A stretch of DNA of 15,538 nt from Planctomycetes bacterium RBG_13_46_10 (GCA_001824645.1 MHYD01000085.1:12381-27918); one strand, 5' to 3'; positions 7,056 through 14,055 are shown, numbered from the stretch's first letter. Numbers and translations: made by a program. Notes: generated by a model not told the origin, from the sequence alone.

Positions 7056-7784
7056 ATGTGGCGTGATAACTTACGAGGTATTTTCTACATTGCCTTAAAA
7101 GATTTAAGGACATACTACCTTAAGGGGTCAGCGGTCAGTTGGGGTATTGTTTTCCCGATTACCTGGATTTTAGCTTTTTATTTAAGAAATCCGCAAGATT
7201 TCAAGGAATTAGTGCCCGGACTGATTGCGATGACGATTCTCTTCAGCACTACTGCTACCGAAACAGTGGTTATAAATTTTGAATTGAGACTCGGTTCTTT
7301 GGAAAGATTGCTTTTAGCACCCATTAGCATAGCCTCAGTACTGCTGGGAAAGGTGCTGGGAGGCGTTATTTTCGGATTTTTGATGACAACGGTAGTAACA
7401 ATAGGTTCTATGATTATGCTTGGGCTTCATCCCAACGTATTGTACCTTATTCTAATAATAATTCCTTCGCTTTTTGTCTTCTCGTCTCTCGGCGCCCTTT
7501 TATGCTTGATGGTGAGAGAAATCTTTGAAGCTCAAACATTACTTAACTTCCCACGGTTCTTAATGGTGTTTTTAAGCGGCGTTGTGTATCCCGTCTCGAA
7601 GATGCCCACGGCTCTACAGTACGTTGCCTATGTATTGCCCCTTAGCTATACGGTGGATGGTCTTCAATTATCATTTTCGGGCGGCTTAAGTAAAATGGTT
7701 TATTTTTATACGCTGATACTTTTTGGTTTTTTTATTCTCTTCATTTTCCCGGCAGTAAAGTTGCTTCATAAAAAGTTTGAATAG
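7056..7784 (+). CDS. ABC-2 type membrane permease
   Basis: A 242-residue integral membrane protein with about six hydrophobic segments: SAVSWGIVFPITWILAF, LVPGLIAMTILFSTTAT, LLGKVLGGVIFGFLMTTVVT, VLYLILIIIPSLFVFSSLGA, FLMVFLSGVVYPVS and MVYFYTLILFGFFILFIFPA. The region LPLSYTVDGLQLSFSG matches the conserved PLxYxxDxLR motif of ABC-2 permeases. I chose ATG 7056 over the TTG at 7038 because AAGGA lies 7 bases before it and it follows the ATPase stop by one base. It forms the channel for the ATPase encoded just before. Length is normal for single-permease exporters of the NodJ/DrrB kind, which dimerise. The substrate cannot be told from sequence. Confidence 0.92.
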   Translation: MWRDNLRGIFYIALKDLRTYYLKGSAVSWGIVFPITWILAFYLRNPQDFKELVPGLIAMTILFSTTATETVVINFELRLGSLERLLLAPISIASVLLGKVLGGVIFGFLMTTVVTIGSMIMLGLHPNVLYLILIIIPSLFVFSSLGALLCLMVREIFEAQTLLNFPRFLMVFLSGVVYPVSKMPTALQYVAYVLPLSYTVDGLQLSFSGGLSKMVYFYTLILFGFFILFIFPAVKLLHKKFE

Positions 7785-7792
7785 GAAATAAG

Positions 7793-8710
7793 ATGAAAGA
7801 AATAGTAGTAATTAGCGGTAAAGGCGGCACGGGCAAAACAAGCATCGTTGCCTCATTCGCTGCGCTTGCGAAAAATGCTGTGCTGGCTGACTGCGACGTC
7901 GATGCTGCCGATTTGCATTTGATTCTGCAGCCCGATATAAAAAAAACCAACGACTTCAGCGGCGGAAAATTAGCCTATATAATTACCGAAAAGTGTATCG
8001 GCTGTGGCAGATGCGAAGAGGTTTGCAATTTTGGCGCTGCGGTGTTTAATGGCCCAGCCAATAATCTTGCCGAAAAGACTTACACAATTGATCCTATTGC
8101 TTGTGAAGGATGCAGCGTTTGTGTTCACTTCTGCCCTGTTGAAGCAATTGAGTTTAAAGATGCTGTTAATGGACAATGGTTTGTTTCGGACACCAGATTT
8201 GGGCCGATGGTACATGCCAGACTTAGACCAGGTGAAGAAAACAGCGGCAAATTAGTTAGCTTGATTCGCAAAGAAGCAAAAAGAATTGCAGCCGAGCAGA
8301 ACAAAGAGCTTATAATTGTAGATGGCTCGCCGGGCATCGGCTGTCCGGTCATTGCCTCCATAACCGGGGCAGATATGGTTCTGGCTGTTACCGAGCCGAC
8401 CTTCTCGGGTCAGCACGATCTTCATCGAGTGATGAGCTTAACTGAACATTTTAATATTCCAACAGCGGTTTGCATTAACAAATATGACATTAATGTTAAC
8501 ATCGCAACAAATATTGAGACAAAAGCCCAGGCAAGAAATTTGAGAGTGGTCGGCAAAATCGCTTATGACATAGCAGTAACGAAAGCACAGATTGAGGCAA
8601 AGAGCATTGTGGAATACTCGAGTGACGGCTTAAAAAACCAGGTTGTTTCCCTATGGGAATCAATATTGGATATGTTAGAGCAATCAACAAATACAAGGAA
8701 AAACAAATAA
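7793..8710 (+). CDS. MinD/ParA-type ATPase with inserted 2x[4Fe-4S] ferredoxin domain, second copy
   Basis: A 305-residue paralogue of the ATPase at 3393. Deviant Walker A is SGKGGTGKTS (8-17) and switch I is ADCDVDAADLHL (32-43). The ferredoxin insert carries C68/C71/C74/C78 and C104/C107/C110/C114, again one cluster motif without and one with a following Pro (CPVEAI). Walker B/switch II is IIVDGSPGIGCPV. Pairs of such proteins, one resembling each copy here, occur together in anaerobes and as Orp3/Orp4 with ORP in Desulfovibrio; they may heterodimerise. Its stop overlaps the start of the Mrp gene by one base (TAATG). It begins 8 bases after the ABC permease, preceded by TAGGAAA. In contrast to the usual side-by-side layout, about 3.5 kb of other genes separates it from copy one. 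Confidence 0.91.
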   Translation: MKEIVVISGKGGTGKTSIVASFAALAKNAVLADCDVDAADLHLILQPDIKKTNDFSGGKLAYIITEKCIGCGRCEEVCNFGAAVFNGPANNLAEKTYTIDPIACEGCSVCVHFCPVEAIEFKDAVNGQWFVSDTRFGPMVHARLRPGEENSGKLVSLIRKEAKRIAAEQNKELIIVDGSPGIGCPVIASITGADMVLAVTEPTFSGQHDLHRVMSLTEHFNIPTAVCINKYDINVNIATNIETKAQARNLRVVGKIAYDIAVTKAQIEAKSIVEYSSDGLKNQVVSLWESILDMLEQSTNTRKNK

Positions 8711-9507
8711 TGGAAAATATAGCACACAAGTTTCTTGTTTTAAGCGGCAAAGGCGGCGTCGGGAAAAGCACAATTGCGGCAAACCTGGCGGTTTGGCTGT
8801 CTATGCAAAATAAAAAAGTCGGCCTGCTGGATATTGACATTCACGGGCCGAGCATCCCAAAACTACTTAATCTTGAGCACAAAGGAATTAAAGCTGAAGG
8901 CGACAAGATCAAACCGATTTGCTATAGCGATACCCTCAATGTAATGAGTATAGGATTTTTATTGCCTGATGAAAAAAATGCCGTCATTTGGCGTGGTCCA
9001 ATGAAACACACTCTTATAAAGCAGTTCGTGACAGATGTTTGCTGGGGGGAGCTTGATTATTTAGTCGTTGACTGTCCGCCCGGGACCGGGGATGAGCCGT
9101 TATCAATAGCTCAATTGTTGAACAATGCTGATGGTGCTGTTATTGTCACCACGCCTCAGCAGATTGCTATTATAGATGTTAAAAAGTGTATAACGTTTTG
9201 CAAACAATTAAACCTACCAGTTCTCGGGGTAATTGAAAATATGAGCGGTTTAGTTTGTCCCCATTGCCAGCACCGAATAGACATATTCAAAACCGGCGGC
9301 GGTGAACAGATGGCCAAAGAGTTTGATGTGCCATTTTTAGGCAGGATACCGATGGATTCTGATATGGTTTCCGCTTGTGATTCGGGTCAGCCTCTTATTT
9401 ATTCAAATAGCCAAAGCCCCGCAGCACAGGCTCTCATATCGGCGTTTAAACCCTTACTTATAACCTACGAACAAAGCCAATTTGAAAAGGAGGTAGAAGC
9501 AAAATGA
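8710..9507 (+). CDS. mrp: Mrp/ApbC/Nbp35-family Fe-S cluster carrier ATPase
   Basis: A 265-residue P-loop NTPase. It has Walker A SGKGGVGKST (12-21), DIDIHGPSIPKLL (41-53), IWRGPMKH (93-100) and DCPPGTGDEPL (121-131), all hallmarks of Mrp/ApbC. The CPHC at 183-186 (VIENMSGLVCPHC) is the cysteine pair that binds a bridging 4Fe-4S cluster between subunits in Nbp35/ApbC. There is no N-terminal DUF59 domain. The start ATG 8710 shares a base with the preceding stop, with AAGGAA about 9 bases upstream, and the frame's earlier codons duplicate the upstream gene in another frame. Its end overlaps the next NifX-like gene by ATGA. In Desulfovibrio Mrp and the NifX-like ORP occur as neighbours and, in some species, as one fused MRP/ORP protein. 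That supports direct cooperation between these two products. Confidence 0.94.
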   Translation: MENIAHKFLVLSGKGGVGKSTIAANLAVWLSMQNKKVGLLDIDIHGPSIPKLLNLEHKGIKAEGDKIKPICYSDTLNVMSIGFLLPDEKNAVIWRGPMKHTLIKQFVTDVCWGELDYLVVDCPPGTGDEPLSIAQLLNNADGAVIVTTPQQIAIIDVKKCITFCKQLNLPVLGVIENMSGLVCPHCQHRIDIFKTGGGEQMAKEFDVPFLGRIPMDSDMVSACDSGQPLIYSNSQSPAAQALISAFKPLLITYEQSQFEKEVEAK

Positions 9508-9842
9508 GAATCGCTATTCCAGTGACAGAAGGAAAACTTTCAGAACATTTCGGCCATTGCGAGCAGTTCGCCATTATTGATGCAGACATCGATAGCAAGG
9601 AAATAAAAAGCCAGCAGTTAGTGACACCACCGCCACACGAGCCGGGTGTATTACCAAAATGGCTCCATGGGATGGGAGTAAATATGATTATTTCCAGTGG
9701 TATGGGGCAACGTGCTCAGCAGTTATTTGCTCAAAATCAAATTGACGTCGTTGTTGGTGCGCTGGTTGACACGCCTCAACAAGTAGTCGAATCGTATTTG
9801 AACGGGGCGCTGCAGACAGGGGATAATATTTGTGACCATTAA
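9504..9842 (+). CDS. NifX/ORP-like metal-sulfur cofactor-binding protein, second copy
   Basis: A 112-residue PF02579 domain protein. The start MRIAIPVTEGKLSEHFGHCEQ has the family's HFGHCEQF signature, and PPPHEPGVLPKWLHGMGVNMIISSGMGQRA continues as in ORP-like and NifX-like proteins found beside Mrp. It is clearly different from the first copy at 2373, which has the shorter GGAGISSAKAV form. Coupling to mrp is as tight as possible (ATGA overlap, AAGGAGG 10 bases upstream), and this pair is the best candidate for the MRP/ORP unit. The likely function is to hold a metal-sulfur cluster (Mo/Cu/Fe) handled by the ATPases; which metal is not predictable. It overlaps the thioesterase gene by 11 bases at its end. 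Confidence 0.92.
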   Translation: MRIAIPVTEGKLSEHFGHCEQFAIIDADIDSKEIKSQQLVTPPPHEPGVLPKWLHGMGVNMIISSGMGQRAQQLFAQNQIDVVVGALVDTPQQVVESYLNGALQTGDNICDH

Positions 9843-10287
9843 AACCCAAGACTTTAATTTGGCTAAATTCCGGAATTCTATTCATCAAAATTGCTTCGTG
9901 TGCGGTAAATCTAATCATCGCGGCCTGCAACTGAATTTTCATTATGATGAAAATGACAAATGTGCTTTTTCGGAATTTCAGCTGAATGGCTGGTCGCAGG
10001 GCTATAAAGGTATACCCCATGGAGGGGTAATTTCAGCAATTTTCGACGGTGCCATGGGTAACTGCCTTTTCGCACAAAATCTGACCGCGGTAACGGCCGA
10101 GCTTAAAATACGCTTTAAGCAAGCACTTGAACTGGAGAAAAAAACAATTGTCAAGGCATGGGTTAAAAACAGTTCAAATACTTTGTATATACTGGAGGCT
10201 GAGATAGTTCAGGATGGACAGATTAAAGCTTCTGCTACCGGCAAGTTTGTGAATAAGCCCGACCTGGCGGATAGGCAGGATACATAG
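9832..10287 (+). CDS. PaaI-family hot-dog fold thioesterase
   Basis: A 151-residue hot-dog fold protein. It opens with a short cysteine motif NCFVCGKSNHRGLQL (20-34, C21 and C24) often seen in this family. The core has GIPHGGVISAIFDGAMG (60-76), the helix motif of PaaI/acyl-CoA thioesterases with HGG at 63-65 and the acidic D72. VTAELKIRFKQAL and the closing strand ASATGKFV complete the fold. Known members hydrolyse acyl- or aryl-CoA thioesters in the cytoplasm; the substrate here is unknown. The start is GTG 9832, inside the end of the NifX-like gene, with AGGGGA 9 bases upstream. The 11-base overlap indicates cotranslation. A thioesterase beside cofactor genes recurs in anaerobes but its reason is unclear. 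Confidence 0.87.
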   Translation: MTIKTQDFNLAKFRNSIHQNCFVCGKSNHRGLQLNFHYDENDKCAFSEFQLNGWSQGYKGIPHGGVISAIFDGAMGNCLFAQNLTAVTAELKIRFKQALELEKKTIVKAWVKNSSNTLYILEAEIVQDGQIKASATGKFVNKPDLADRQDT

Positions 10288-10291
10288 AATT

Positions 10292-11119
10292 ATGAAAGAA
10301 AATATTCGAATAACAATTCTGGCTGAAAACACAGTTATTGAAGCTGGATTGAAAGCTGAACATGGTCTGTCTTTCTGGATTGAGTACGGTGATAGGCAAA
10401 TACTTTTTGATACAGGACAAAGCAATTTGATTTTACAAAATGCTAAAACACTGGATATTGATTTGGCTAATACTGATGCAATTGTAATAAGCCATGGCCA
10501 TTATGACCATACAGGTGGTTTATCTTCCGTTCTTTATATTGCCTTGAACGCAAAGATTTATTTGCACCCCGCAGCAACTGAGCCAAAGTTCAGTCAAAAA
10601 GCTTCAAGGGCAACGTATATTGGCATGTCTGATTCTGCAAAAAAAGCTATTCAAGGCCGTCATATTATCTGGACAGTGACACCTGCCCAATTACTTTCTG
10701 GAATGTCAGTTACCGGGCAAGTATCACGTTTGAATGATTATGAAGATGTTGGGGGAGCCTTTTTTGTTGATGAAGATTGCCAAAGGGCAGATGAACTCTT
10801 AGATGATCAGACATTATTTATCGAATCATCAAAGGGATTGGTTCTTGTTTTTGGCTGTGCTCATGCAGGTGTTGTAAATACACTTGACTATGTCAGTAAA
10901 TTAACGGGCGACAAAAACATATACGCTGTCATAGGCGGTATGCACCTATTGAATGTAAGTCCGATTCGAATCGCGAATACAATAGAGGCCTTCAAAAAAT
11001 ACCGAGTTCAAAAAATTGTTCCTTTGCATTGCACTGGTCAAAAAGCTATAGATGCTATGGAAAATGCTTTTGATGACAAATGCTTGTGCTTGGGTACCGG
11101 CGGACAAATCAGTTTCTAA
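10292..11119 (+). CDS. Metallo-beta-lactamase-fold hydrolase, COG1237-like
   Basis: A 275-residue MBL-fold enzyme. The metal-binding motif is SHGHYDHTGG (67-76: H68, H70, D72, H73), with further ligands likely H191 in FGCAHAG, H218 in GGMHLL and H246 in PLHCTGQ. The N-terminal ILFDTG (37-42) and this ligand pattern match COG1237, which includes archaeal enzymes linked to methanopterin-type pterin chemistry (dihydropterin aminobenzene-ribofuranosyl phosphate synthase-like). The true substrate in bacteria is unknown; genes of this group are often near Mrp/MinD ATPases in anaerobes. It starts 4 bases after the thioesterase, with only weak ribosome-site resemblance upstream (AGGCAGGA about 11 bases away). 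Cytoplasmic, no signal peptide. Confidence 0.87.
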   Translation: MKENIRITILAENTVIEAGLKAEHGLSFWIEYGDRQILFDTGQSNLILQNAKTLDIDLANTDAIVISHGHYDHTGGLSSVLYIALNAKIYLHPAATEPKFSQKASRATYIGMSDSAKKAIQGRHIIWTVTPAQLLSGMSVTGQVSRLNDYEDVGGAFFVDEDCQRADELLDDQTLFIESSKGLVLVFGCAHAGVVNTLDYVSKLTGDKNIYAVIGGMHLLNVSPIRIANTIEAFKKYRVQKIVPLHCTGQKAIDAMENAFDDKCLCLGTGGQISF

Positions 11120-11128
11120 CGGAGATTA

Positions 11129-11764
11129 ATGCCGAGTATGTCAAATAAAGAACTTCAGTTAAATCAGATATGTAAAAGATTATCACAAATCAGCGCTTCA
11201 ACCTGGGTTGCGATTAAGTTTGAGAAACAAATTCCTGCAAATGACATTGAACCCGTCAGGTTCTGTGAAGCCGTATACAAGGCTCAGAACAAGCGTATAT
11301 CGTTATCTCTTCCTAATGTATATTGTGATGGTGCCAGAAGATGCTTTGGTTGGCTGAAAAATAATGATGCGAAGCTGGCTCAAAGACTTTCCGAGAAAAC
11401 AGGCATCGGTCAGGATGTAGCCTGTGAATTGATAAGAAGTGTGCCTGTTCCAAATGAAAAATTCTCGGGGATTTCCCTTAGCAAGGATATCGATGGTGAT
11501 GTCTATATAAGTTATGCCAGCCCGGAATCAGCGATGAAACTGGTTAGATGCTGGCAGAAGATGACCGGGCGTAATCTCGATACAGAAATATCAGGCATAA
11601 TGTTTGTTTGCGGCAATGTTGCAGTTAAAAGCCATATTGACCAGAAAATCAGCATATCTTTTGGTTGTCCTGATTCCAGAAAATACGGCGGCATTGAAAA
11701 GGAGCAACTTGTTATTGGTATTCCGCACAATGTTGCATTGCGTATATGTGTTATTAATATTTAA
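11129..11764 (+). CDS. DUF169 family protein
   Basis: A 211-residue protein I place in DUF169 (COG2043), uncharacterised and widespread in anaerobes and archaea. Supporting stretches are WVAIKFEKQIPANDIEPVRFCEAVYKA (around 25-51), the cysteine motif CDGARRCFGW (C64 and C70), and the late strand ISISFGCPDSRKYGG with a further cysteine. The pattern of conserved Cys near Phe-Gly suggests a bound metal or reactive thiols, but no function is established. GGAG lies 4 bases upstream of ATG 11129; a second in-frame ATG sits at 11138. It follows the MBL gene by 9 bases and precedes the arginine decarboxylase by 33 bases, so it is probably in the same transcript. Confidence 0.78.
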   Translation: MPSMSNKELQLNQICKRLSQISASTWVAIKFEKQIPANDIEPVRFCEAVYKAQNKRISLSLPNVYCDGARRCFGWLKNNDAKLAQRLSEKTGIGQDVACELIRSVPVPNEKFSGISLSKDIDGDVYISYASPESAMKLVRCWQKMTGRNLDTEISGIMFVCGNVAVKSHIDQKISISFGCPDSRKYGGIEKEQLVIGIPHNVALRICVINI

Positions 11765-11797
11765 AGCAAATACATTAAGAGTTTTTTGGAGATTAAC

Positions 11798-12349
11798 ATG
11801 GATGGTTTAGTTCCGACAAAGGTGTTTTTAACTAAAGGAGTAGGCAGACATAGATATCAATTGAAATCCTTCGAAGAGGCATTAAGGCAGGCAGGTGTGG
11901 CACAGCAGAACCTGGTTCAGGTCTCATCGATACTTCCACCGAAATGTAAAATTATCGCCCTTGAAAATGGATTAAAATTACTTGTTCCTGGCCAGATATC
12001 TTACTGTGTAATGGCAAGATCAGACACAAATGAACATGGCCGTTTAATAGCGTCTTCAATAGGTATTGCCGTTCCCAAAAATAGAAACAACTGGGGATAT
12101 ATCAGTGAGGTTCACAGTCACGGTATGAATCTACAGGAGGCTGCCGATATGTCTGAAGACTTGGCAGCGGATATGCTTGGAACAACTCTTGGGCTTGAGG
12201 TCGATACGAATAAAGCATGGTCTGAAAAAGAGCAGGTCTATAAAGCCAGCGGCCTGATTATCAGAACCTCGAATATTACACAAACAGCCAGAGGTCAGAA
12301 AGGTCTATGGACAACAACTGTTGCGATTGCAATGTTGTTGTTTAAATAA
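11798..12349 (+). CDS. pdaD: Pyruvoyl-dependent arginine decarboxylase
   Basis: A 183-residue proenzyme of the PvlArgDC family, which decarboxylates arginine to agmatine, the first step to polyamines by the agmatine route. The self-cleavage site is QVSSILPP: cleavage between S43 and S44 would give a beta chain and an alpha chain whose S44 becomes the catalytic pyruvoyl group. The start VPTKVFLTKGVGRHRYQL and GYISEVHSHG (100-109), with E104 as the likely proton donor by eye, fit the family, as does EDLAADMLGTTLGLE. ATG 11798 is preferred to the earlier ATG 11786, because GGAG (11788-11791) sits 6 bases before it. No other polyamine gene is in the window. A metabolic link to the surrounding cofactor-type genes is not obvious. 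Confidence 0.92.
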   Translation: MDGLVPTKVFLTKGVGRHRYQLKSFEEALRQAGVAQQNLVQVSSILPPKCKIIALENGLKLLVPGQISYCVMARSDTNEHGRLIASSIGIAVPKNRNNWGYISEVHSHGMNLQEAADMSEDLAADMLGTTLGLEVDTNKAWSEKEQVYKASGLIIRTSNITQTARGQKGLWTTTVAIAMLLFK

Positions 12350-12410
12350 TATGCTGAATAAAGAATGAGGATTTATTCGTTGAAGTTATTATGCGAAAAG
12401 GAGGATAATT

Positions 12411-12671
12411 ATGCCAACATACGAATATAAATGTGAGACGTGCGGGTACGTCTTTGAAAAGTTTCAGAGAATGAGTGACAGACCTTTAGATGTGTGTCCT
12501 AAATGCAAGGGAAAAGTCCGGCGTCTTATTAGTGGCGGAACCGGTGTGATTTTTAAGGGCACGGGTTTTTATACAAAAGATTATGCTAAAAATAATGCTC
12601 CAGCTTGTGGTCGGGACATGCCCTGTTGTGGCCGCGATACGCCTTGCGACAATAAACACTGTGAATCTTAA
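12411..12671 (+). CDS. FmdB-family zinc ribbon protein with repeated Cys tail
   Basis: An 86-residue protein starting MPTYEYKCETCGYVFEKFQ. The zinc ribbon uses C8/C11 and C29/C32 (CPKC), followed by the family's RRLISGGTGVIFKGTGFYTKDY segment. After that a tail contains two tandem copies of CGRDxPC (residues 66-72 and 73-79) and a last C84. AAAGGAGG lies 6 bases before the ATG. FmdB proteins are small putative regulators of unknown mechanism. The extra tail could bind metal or interact with Fe-S proteins. It differs from the first FmdB protein at 2154, which has another type of tail. It follows the decarboxylase after a 61-base gap that holds only a weak AT-rich inverted repeat. Confidence 0.9.
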   Translation: MPTYEYKCETCGYVFEKFQRMSDRPLDVCPKCKGKVRRLISGGTGVIFKGTGFYTKDYAKNNAPACGRDMPCCGRDTPCDNKHCES

Positions 12672-12681
12672 TCAAGGCAAA

Positions 12682-13023
12682 ATGTTTTTAACTGATTTTA
12701 TAAAAGGAAGAAAAAATATATCCTGCCAGGAAAGTGAAGGCATAAATTTAGCGGTCTATTTAATAAATGAATTTAAAGACAGAAGATTTACCTTTAGAGG
12801 ATTAAAAAATAAGTATTCAGGAGTTGACGCAGAAGAGCTCCTAAAACTACTTCAGAAGGAGATAGATAGTACTCTTATACTATACAGGTATATAACAAGC
12901 GTAAAAAAATTCACTGATAGAAAAGGAGTTCCACAGGTAAAAATAAGAATAATCGGAAAAGCAAGCTCTATGAATAGATATAATCCATTAGATATAGAAC
13001 TGGATATAACAACAGAAATGTAA
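12682..13023 (+). CDS. Hypothetical protein, codon use unlike neighbours
   Basis: A 113-residue protein I do not recognise. It is charged and rich in Lys and Ile, with predicted helix in the middle (DAEELLKLLQKEIDS) and strand-like VKIRIIGKASS near the end. The first part, FTFRGLKNKYSGVDAEEL, could be a winged-helix-like element, but I would not call it. There is no signal peptide and only one cysteine (in NISCQES). ATG 12682 has AAGG 5 bases upstream; the frame is open further left inside the FmdB gene, but those codons are the out-of-frame shadow of its tail. All 8 arginines use AGA/AGG and 11 of 12 isoleucines use ATA, whereas neighbours use CGN and ATT/ATC freely. The stop abuts the next reading frame. 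Recent acquisition is possible. Confidence 0.62.
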   Translation: MFLTDFIKGRKNISCQESEGINLAVYLINEFKDRRFTFRGLKNKYSGVDAEELLKLLQKEIDSTLILYRYITSVKKFTDRKGVPQVKIRIIGKASSMNRYNPLDIELDITTEM

Positions 13024-13053
13024 TTGCGAATTTTTGTTCAAGGAATTTTCAAG

Positions 13054-14034
13054 ATGGCATTAGTGGGTAACAATCAGTCTGGCGAAATCTTACCCTGCGA
13101 CAAAAAACGGGAACACATATTTGGCCCCGTTCCCTCAAGAAGATTAGGACGTTCTCTGGGTGTTGATTTAGTTCCATTCAAAACATGCACGTACGATTGT
13201 ATTTATTGTCAGCTCGGGAGGACAACTAACAAAACAATGCAGAGAAAAGAATGGGTACCGATTGATGTTGTTATAAAGCAACTTAAGGAAAAGCTTAACG
13301 CTAACCCCGATTATATAACCTTATCAGGTTCCGGTGAGCCAACACTTTTTTCGCCTCTGGAGGAGCTTATTTTCAAGATCAAGGATATTACCAATATCCC
13401 GGTAGCAGTTCTTACAAATGGCTCGCTATTATGGCTGCCGGAGGTAAGAGAAGCTTTAAAGCTTGCAGATTTGGTTATCCCATCTCTTGATGCAGGGAGT
13501 AATCGGATATTTCAGTATGTTAATAGACCCCATAGCGATATAACTTTTAGGAAAATGTTGGAAGGTTTGGTAAAATTCCGCAATGAATACAAAGGCAATT
13601 ACTGGCTTGAGGTTTTCATTCTTGCTGGTGTAAATACACCAGAGGCGGAAATCAAAAAGTTAAAGACGCATATAAGCACAATATGTCCTGATAAAGTACA
13701 GGTAAATACAGTCACTCGGCCACCTGCAGAAGATTTTGCAGAACCGGCCACGCAAAAACAGTTAGAAGCCATTGCCAAACAGTTGTATGAGAACGCTGAA
13801 GTTATCGCCGATTACAGTAGTGTTCATAAACAACAGGATTTTCTTGCCAGACGCGAAGATGTCCTGGCGCTTTTAAAGCGTCGTCCTTGTTCAGTAGAAG
13901 ATATCGCCGCAGGCCTTGGTTTGCATCGAAATGAAGTCGTTAAGTATGTAGAGGAACTGTGTTCTGAAGGTAAAATCGAAACTGCAAAAAAAAGTAACAA
14001 GCTTTACTATAAAGTTGCATTACGCTCACATTAA
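13054..14034 (+). CDS. Radical SAM protein (COG0731-like) with C-terminal winged helix
   Basis: A 326-residue radical SAM enzyme. GPVPSRRLGRSLGVDL (24-39) precedes the cluster motif CTYDCIYCQ with C45, C49 and C52 (CX3CX2C), which binds the 4Fe-4S cluster that cleaves SAM. GSGEPTLFSPL (92-102) is the GGEP-like SAM-contact region; VLTNGSLL and EVFILAGVN follow in the barrel. This pattern fits COG0731 Fe-S oxidoreductases, a group whose chemistry is mostly unknown (archaeal relatives include wyosine enzymes). From about 265 a winged-helix-like domain follows (EDVLALLKRRPCSVEDIAAGLGLHRNEVVKYVEEL), usual in this subfamily and possibly for nucleic-acid binding. I chose ATG 13054 with AAGGA 9 bases upstream over the TTG at 13024. 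Confidence 0.88.
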   Translation: MALVGNNQSGEILPCDKKREHIFGPVPSRRLGRSLGVDLVPFKTCTYDCIYCQLGRTTNKTMQRKEWVPIDVVIKQLKEKLNANPDYITLSGSGEPTLFSPLEELIFKIKDITNIPVAVLTNGSLLWLPEVREALKLADLVIPSLDAGSNRIFQYVNRPHSDITFRKMLEGLVKFRNEYKGNYWLEVFILAGVNTPEAEIKKLKTHISTICPDKVQVNTVTRPPAEDFAEPATQKQLEAIAKQLYENAEVIADYSSVHKQQDFLARREDVLALLKRRPCSVEDIAAGLGLHRNEVVKYVEELCSEGKIETAKKSNKLYYKVALRSH

Positions 14035-14055
14035 CAAAGAAAAAGGGAATCTGAT

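Noticed and set aside
12356..12378. Inverted repeat GAATAAA/TTTATTC after the arginine decarboxylase as a terminator
   Set aside because: The stem has one G-C pair, a 9-base loop and no T-run, so it is too weak to call.
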